A DNA stretch of 64,000 bases from Streptomyces hygroscopicus (GTDB lineage Bacteria; Actinomycetota; Actinomycetes; Streptomycetales; Streptomycetaceae), in contig NZ_LBMW01000002.1 of NCBI RefSeq assembly GCF_026168105.1, forward strand, positions 248,001 through 312,000, given 5' to 3'. The notes beneath the pieces were generated by a model. The model did not search any database, was not told where the DNA came from, and was given only the letters and a program-made list of their open reading frames with translations. Position numbers and translations under genes: made by a program. This document shows, piece after piece, positions 59,721 through 64,000 of this stretch (position 1 is its first letter; each line of letters starts with the position of its first letter).

Positions 59721-61036
59721 TGCAACTCCTTCCCGCGCGTTTCGGGCAGTCCCAGCAGCGCCAGTGCCGCGAGGCCGTATCCGATCGCGCCGAAGACCAG
59801 CGCACCGCCCACGCCCCAGCCGTCGGCGAGGAAGCCCACGAGGGTCGGGAAGACGGCGCCCACGGCGCGGCCGGTGTTGTAGGTGAAGCCCTGTCCCGTG
59901 CCCCGCACCGGCGTCGGGTACAGCTCGCTCAAGTACGACCCGAAGCCGCTGAAGATCGCCGACATGCAGAACCCGAGCGGGAAGCCGAGCACCAGGAGCA
60001 GGGTGTTGGCGCCGCCGAGGATGTTCGCGTACGCCAGGACGCAGACCGCCGAGAGCAGCGCGAAGAGCCAGATGTTGCGCCTGCGGCCCAGCCGGTCGGT
60101 GAGATGTCCGCCGGTCAGATAGCCGATGAAGGCTCCCGAGATCAGGAACGTGAGGTAGGAGCCGGTGCCGACGACGGACAGGCCGCGTTCCGTCTTCAGG
60201 TACGTCGGCACCCAGGTCGCCAGGGTGTAGTACCCGCCCTGGACACCGGTGGAGAGCAGGCAGGCGAAGACCGTCGTGCGCAGCAGCCCCGGTGCCTCGG
60301 CCGTCCCCGGCTTGAAGATCGCCGCGAAGGATCCCTTCTGGTCGCTCCGCTCGCGCTCGGCCTGCGCCTGTGGGGCGTCGTGCACCCGGCGGCGCACCCA
60401 GATCACCAGCAGCGCCGGCAGCGCGCCGGTCCAGAACATCACGCGCCAGGCGAGGTCGTTGCCCACGAAGGTGAACACCAGGGTGTAGACGATCGCGGCC
60501 AGCGCCCAGCCCACGGCCCAGGAGCTCTGGATGGCGCCGAGCGTACGGCCCCGGTGCCGTGCGCTCGCGTACTCGGCCACCAGGATCGCGCCGACCGCCC
60601 ATTCGCCGCCGAAGCCGAGGCCCTGGAGGGCACGGAAGACCAGCAGCGTCTCGTAGGTGGGCGCGAAGCCGCAGGCGACCGTGAAGACGGCGTACGTGAC
60701 CACGGTGATCATCAGGGCCTTGACCCGTCCGATGCGGTCGGCGACCACGCCGGCGACGGCGCCCCCGACCGCCGAGACGACGAGGGTGACCGTGGTGAAC
60801 AGGCCGGTCCGGCCACTGTTCAGACCGAAGTGGGCCGCGAGCGCGACCATGCTCAGCGGCAGCGTGAAGTAGTCGTAGGCGTCCAGGGCATAGCCGCCGA
60901 AGGCGCCGGCGAAGGCGCGCCGGCCGCGCGGCCCCAGGGCGCGGAGCCAGCCCAACGGGCCGTCGTCGGCGCCGCGTTCGCCCGCGCCGGAGCGGGTGTC
61001 GGTGGTCAGGGACCGGGATGGAGGGGTCGTGCTCAT
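59717..61036 (-). CDS. MFS transporter (carboxylate/sugar-acid type) of the 5-oxoproline operon
   Basis: A 439-residue facilitator with about 12 helices. The first-half motif is [14 protein letters not shown], the helix-5 signature [43 protein letters not shown] is typical of the SHS/AAHS carboxylate:H+ symporters, and the second-half motif is [14 protein letters not shown]. It probably imports 5-oxoproline. ATG 61036 follows GAGGTG. It is the first gene of the pxp operon and divergent from the GntR gene. Confidence 0.9.
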   Translation of the reverse strand: MSTTPPSRSLTTDTRSGAGERGADDGPLGWLRALGPRGRRAFAGAFGGYALDAYDYFTLPLSMVALAAHFGLNSGRTGLFTTVTLVVSAVGGAVAGVVADRIGRVKALMITVVTYAVFTVACGFAPTYETLLVFRALQGLGFGGEWAVGAILVAEYASARHRGRTLGAIQSSWAVGWALAAIVYTLVFTFVGNDLAWRVMFWTGALPALLVIWVRRRVHDAPQAQAERERSDQKGSFAAIFKPGTAEAPGLLRTTVFACLLSTGVQGGYYTLATWVPTYLKTERGLSVVGTGSYLTFLISGAFIGYLTGGHLTDRLGRRRNIWLFALLSAVCVLAYANILGGANTLLLVLGFPLGFCMSAIFSGFGSYLSELYPTPVRGTGQGFTYNTGRAVGAVFPTLVGFLADGWGVGGALVFGAIGYGLAALALLGLPETRGKELQ

Positions 61037-61099
61037 GGGCACCTCGCAATGAGGGACGAAGGGTGCGTGCGGAACGAGCCGTGCGATGAGCCGTGCAGC

Positions 61100-61129
61100 A
61101 CGGTAGAGGATCGTTGAACGATCCTTCAA
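61100..61129 (-). promoter_or_regulatory. predicted promoter of the pxp operon with embedded operator
   Basis: On the minus strand TTGAAG (61129-61124), an 18-base spacer and TACCGT (61105-61100) fit a vegetative promoter. The 19-bp palindrome AGGATCGTT-G-AACGATCCT (61107-61125) fills the spacer and touches the -35, an ideal position for repression by the divergent GntR protein. Confidence 0.65.
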
Positions 61130-61173
61130 TACCCCTGTTGTTTCGTTCTGGTGTCTGCGGTTGAATTCCGGGC

Positions 61174-61869
61174 ATGGCAGAGCAGCTGACGGGCCTGGCC
61201 GACGACCGTGCCCTGCTGGGGCGCACCAGCACCGCCGAGCGGGTCTCGGACATCCTCAGAAGCCGGATCGCCGAGGGCTACTTCCCGCCCGGCACCCGGC
61301 TGTCGGAGGAGAGCATCGGCGGCGCGCTCGGTGTCTCCCGCAACACCCTGAGAGAGGCGTTCCGGCTGCTCACACACGAGAGGCTGCTCGTCCACGAGTT
61401 GAACCGCGGGGTCTTCGTGCGGGTGCTGACCGTCGAGGACGTCGAGGACATCTACCGCACCCGGGGACTCGTCGAGTGCGCCGTCGTGCGGGGGCTCGGG
61501 GAGCCTCCGTACCCGCTCGACGGGCTCGCCGAGGCCGTGGCGGAGGGGCAGCGGGCCGCGCGCGAAGGTGACTGGAAAGGGCTGGGCACGGCCAACATCC
61601 ACTTCCACCGCGAACTCGTGGCGCTCGCGGCCAGCGAACGCACGGACGAGCTGATGCGCAGCGTCTTCGCCGAACTGCGGCTCGCCTTCCACGTCGTGGA
61701 CGACCCGCGCCGACTGCACGAGCCGTATCTCGTGCGCAACCAGCAGATCCTCCAGGCCCTGCAGGAGGGTGAGCGGACCGAGGCCGAGAATCTGCTCGCG
61801 GTCTATCTCGACGACTCGCTGGCACGGGTCGTGGAGGTGTACCGGCGGCGGGTCGGCGAGGACGAGTAG
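61174..61869 (+). CDS. GntR-family (FCD type) regulator of the pxp operon
   Basis: A 231-residue regulator. Its winged helix is [60 protein letters not shown] (about 20-80). Its FCD effector domain has the metal-site residues in [28 protein letters not shown] and the late [15 protein letters not shown]. It is divergent from the MFS-DUF1445-pxpABC operon, and the palindrome in their 137-base gap is its likely binding site. ATG 61174. Confidence 0.93.
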   Translation: MAEQLTGLADDRALLGRTSTAERVSDILRSRIAEGYFPPGTRLSEESIGGALGVSRNTLREAFRLLTHERLLVHELNRGVFVRVLTVEDVEDIYRTRGLVECAVVRGLGEPPYPLDGLAEAVAEGQRAAREGDWKGLGTANIHFHRELVALAASERTDELMRSVFAELRLAFHVVDDPRRLHEPYLVRNQQILQALQEGERTEAENLLAVYLDDSLARVVEVYRRRVGEDE

Positions 61870-61960
61870 CGGGCCGGTCGCAGCGGTGGGACAGCCCGGA
61901 CGCCAGGGCGCATCTGCGTCGTTTGGGTCGTTGTCGGACCGAGGACCTAGTCTGTGCACC

Positions 61961-63487
61961 GTGACTTCGCCTGCATCGACGGACAGGGTTCCGCCCCAGC
62001 TCAGCGCGGGGCCGCGCCCCGCTTCGGGCCCGGCTGCCGACGAGGGGCTGGCGCGGCGGCTGCGCGCGCTCGCCTGCACCGCGCCGCTGCACGACCTGGA
62101 CGCGCGCAAGGCGAACCTCGCGGGTGAGTACTCGGTGTACGGGATGGCGGAGGTCGCCCTCGCCGCCATCGACCTGGTCACGCTGAACATGGACTTCGAC
62201 ACGGGCGCGGACCACGACCAGATAGTCGCCCGCCTCATCCCGCGCATCGCCGCCCAGGCTCCGCGGCGACCGGTCGTCGAGCACGAACGCGTCGCCCGGT
62301 GGGTCCTGGAGAACCTGATCAACGTCGGCAGCGTCGACCGCGGTTTCCGCGCTGTCTACGGCACGTTCGCGCCGGACGGAACCTATGTCCGCAGGGACTA
62401 CGACTTCAAACTGATCGAAGAGGTGCCGGGATACGGCGGGAGCGTCTACCTGCGAACGACGGACGAGGCGGTCAACGTCCTCGTCGGCGCCCTGGACACG
62501 GACGTCACCAGCGCCCAGATCGCCGCCGAGGTCAAGCTGGAGGTGCTGATCAGCCGTGGGCGCCTCGCCGACGCCCAGCTCGCCGCCGAGCAGGCGCGCT
62601 ACCGCACCGTGCAGTACTCGGAGACCCTGCGCAAGGCCCTGGACGCGACCCGGCGCAATGTGCGGGCGGTGGACTGGCTGAACGCGGTGCCGGACATGAT
62701 CGCCGAAGCCCTCGACCACGTCGCCGACCGCTACCGACACGAGAACGCGATCCTCACCAACATCCGCAAGGCCCGTGACGAGTCCGAGGACCCCGAGCAG
62801 AAGCGACGGGCCGCCGAGCTCGTCGACATCGTCAAGGACTGCATCCGCCGGCATACGCAGCTGCAGTCGCGGCTCCTCGAAGCGGGCCCGCTGTTCCGTG
62901 CCGAGCAGGACCGGCAGGCGTTCGCCACGCCGATGACGACTTCGGGGACAGATCTGTACGGCCATCTCGTCGCACCGGTGCTGCCGCTTCCGCTGGAGCA
63001 GGCGATCCGTGTCACGGACGCCTTCTTCGCACACGGGACGGGGCTGCGCACACCCGGGGCCGTGCGGGTCGGGGACCTTGTCGACCTGCTGCTGACGCCC
63101 CCGGTGGAGCGCGAGCACCTCGGGGCCGAGATGCCCGAGCCGGATCTGATCGCCACGCCGGACGACAGCCGGTTCAGCGAGGAGCAACTGGCCGCGGCCA
63201 TGGAGTTGCTCGACCTGCCGGCGGACGCGCCGCGCCGGCTGTCCGGGCTGCTGGCTCAGGCGCGCCGCCAGGATCCCGACCTGCCCTACCTCGTCGCCCT
63301 GCTGGCCGTGCACGCGGCCAGTCCGCCGGTCGGCACCGCGTATCGGCAGGGCGAGGAGAAGCTGTTGTTCGCCGTGGACGACGGTACGGAGCTGGACGAC
63401 CCGGAGTTCGGCGGTGCCGACCTCATTGTCGGGACCGCCCTGCTGGACGCGGTGGGCATGGCGGCGGACCGGTCGGAAGCGGCATGA
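61961..63487 (+). CDS. MksF/kleisin-like hypothetical protein
   Basis: A 508-residue protein that I assign tentatively. Residues about 25-130 resemble a winged-helix start. The middle (about 190-310) is a long helical, probably coiled-coil stretch (VKLEVLISRGRLADAQLAAEQARYRTVQYSETLRKALDATRRNVRAVDWLNAVPDMIAEALDHVADRYRHENAILTNIRKARDESEDPEQKRRAAELVDIVKDCIRRHTQLQSRLL). The C-terminal region LPADAPRRLSGLLAQARRQDPDLPYLVALLAVHAAS ends in a globular domain. This layout matches the MksF/JetA/MukF kleisins, which bridge the heads of SMC-like MukB/JetC proteins. GTG 61961. The next gene resembles MksE/JetB. I see no named family match with certainty. Confidence 0.5.
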   Translation: MTSPASTDRVPPQLSAGPRPASGPAADEGLARRLRALACTAPLHDLDARKANLAGEYSVYGMAEVALAAIDLVTLNMDFDTGADHDQIVARLIPRIAAQAPRRPVVEHERVARWVLENLINVGSVDRGFRAVYGTFAPDGTYVRRDYDFKLIEEVPGYGGSVYLRTTDEAVNVLVGALDTDVTSAQIAAEVKLEVLISRGRLADAQLAAEQARYRTVQYSETLRKALDATRRNVRAVDWLNAVPDMIAEALDHVADRYRHENAILTNIRKARDESEDPEQKRRAAELVDIVKDCIRRHTQLQSRLLEAGPLFRAEQDRQAFATPMTTSGTDLYGHLVAPVLPLPLEQAIRVTDAFFAHGTGLRTPGAVRVGDLVDLLLTPPVEREHLGAEMPEPDLIATPDDSRFSEEQLAAAMELLDLPADAPRRLSGLLAQARRQDPDLPYLVALLAVHAASPPVGTAYRQGEEKLLFAVDDGTELDDPEFGGADLIVGTALLDAVGMAADRSEAA

Positions 63488-63524
63488 GCACGTACGAGTA
63501 CCAGCGCGACAAGGAGTCCCAACC

Positions 63525-64000
63525 GTGACCGAGCACGTCGAGTGGAGTGAGCCGGAGGCCGCCGCGTCGGTGAGCAGCGCCGTCACCCCCGCCGACGCCG
63601 CCGACGCGGCGCGGCTCGTCGCCTTCGGGCTGCAGCCGAAGCTGCAGCCCGCCCGCGACCAGGAGTACGCGGAGCTGCTGCGCCGCTACCGCGAGGACCC
63701 GCCGTTCGCGCGGCTCGCGGACGCCGTCGCCGCCGGGCTCGGTCTTGTCGTCCTCGAGGTGTCCCCGCGCGCGGGCATGGCCGTGACCGCAGCCGAGGAC
63801 TCCGTGTTCGCCGTCCGCATGGGTGACTACGCGCGTCGCACGTCGGCCGACTCCGGTGACCGCTTCCTGCACGGACTCGCCCATCTCGCCGTCGCCGCCC
63901 TCGCGTTCCCGCGCCCCGAGGACCTGGCCGACGACGGCTACATCGGGCGCGTCACGGTCAACGGCGTCGACGCGTTCGTGCGCCAGGCCTGCCGTCGCCT
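63525..64000 (+). CDS. MksE/JetB-like hypothetical protein (partial, runs off the window)
   Basis: The gene begins with GTG 63525 (AAGGAG upstream), 37 bases after the preceding stop, and stays open through the last base. The first 158 residues include ADAADAARLVAFGLQPKLQPARDQEYAELLRRYREDPPFARLADAVAAGLGLVVLEVSPRAGMAVTAAEDSVFAVRMGDYARR and HGLAHLAVAALAFPRP. The pattern of short winged helix followed by a strand pair resembles MksE/JetB (DUF4194-like) proteins. The adjoining kleisin-like gene supports this. The SMC-like ATPase expected next lies outside the window. Confidence 0.5.
   Translation, partial: MTEHVEWSEPEAAASVSSAVTPADAADAARLVAFGLQPKLQPARDQEYAELLRRYREDPPFARLADAVAAGLGLVVLEVSPRAGMAVTAAEDSVFAVRMGDYARRTSADSGDRFLHGLAHLAVAALAFPRPEDLADDGYIGRVTVNGVDAFVRQACRR

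Overview
The window is chromosomal DNA from a high-GC actinobacterium, almost certainly a Streptomyces. The evidence is extreme G/C bias at third codon positions, frequent GTG starts, a cvn-type conservon, rbpA behind a SigR-type promoter, an FMN riboswitch ahead of a ribE-ribM-ribBA-ribH operon with hisE-hisG downstream, the polyprenol-phosphate-mannose synthase / FxsA / RbpA block, and many Streptomyces-only hypothetical genes. I see no rRNA or tRNA gene, CRISPR array, prophage or insertion sequence. It reads as ordinary core or near-core chromosome with several lineage-specific accessory units.

Layout: (1) 0-7.3 kb: a thioesterase, then a GntR/HutC regulator divergent from a lipoprotein-permease-permease-ATPase importer operon that ends in one polypeptide joining a HAD phosphatase to an endonuclease/exonuclease/phosphatase-fold phosphodiesterase. 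(2) 7.4-10.7 kb: a conservon (NIT-type sensor kinase, roadblock, DUF742) with no GTPase gene. (3) 10.9-13.4 kb: a nitrilase-fold amidase and an amino-acid 2-monooxygenase-like flavoenzyme, probably consecutive steps of one amino-acid degradation route. (4) 13.4-19.7 kb: F420/LLM oxidoreductase, DUF5995, a membrane hypothetical, a hotdog thioesterase, an MFS exporter divergent from a ROK regulator with a clear operator between them, and an NmrA-like protein. (5) 20-24.7 kb: FMN riboswitch, riboflavin operon, hisE and hisG. (6) 24.7-30.8 kb: PH-domain protein, two tandem CNNM/CBS membrane proteins, an EccA-like AAA+ ATPase and a P-loop kinase with no ordinary start codon. (7) 31-41 kb: hypothetical proteins, APC permease, C39-like peptidase, a TTA-containing TetR gene, acyl-CoA dehydrogenase, Lrp/AsnC and a YtcJ-like amidohydrolase. 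(8) 41.7-48.5 kb: ppm1, FxsA, RbpA, UMF1-type MFS, GDPD, and a divergent YczE/MocR pair. (9) 48.7-56.4 kb: a P-loop ATPase with a small membrane partner, ankyrin and HEAT-repeat proteins (the latter behind a Cys-Cys short leader ORF), two GT4 glycosyltransferases and an SGNH hydrolase. (10) 56.6-61.9 kb: a 5-oxoproline operon (MFS, DUF1445, pxpA, pxpB, pxpC) divergent from an FCD-type GntR regulator, with a 19-bp palindrome inside the predicted promoter. (11) 62-64 kb: the first two genes of what looks like a condensin/MksEF-like set, cut off by the window end.

How the parts work together: several units are complete small modules of regulator, operator and structural genes (importer plus fused hydrolase; ROK plus MFS; GntR plus pxp operon; MocR plus YczE). 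The best candidates for undescribed biology are the importer with its HAD-EEP fusion, the kleisin/MksE-like pair at the right edge, the short leader ORF before the HEAT-repeat gene, and in-frame copies of a hairpin-forming interspersed element inside ribBA and a glycosyltransferase. All functional names rest on my reading of motifs and family resemblance; no database search was run.
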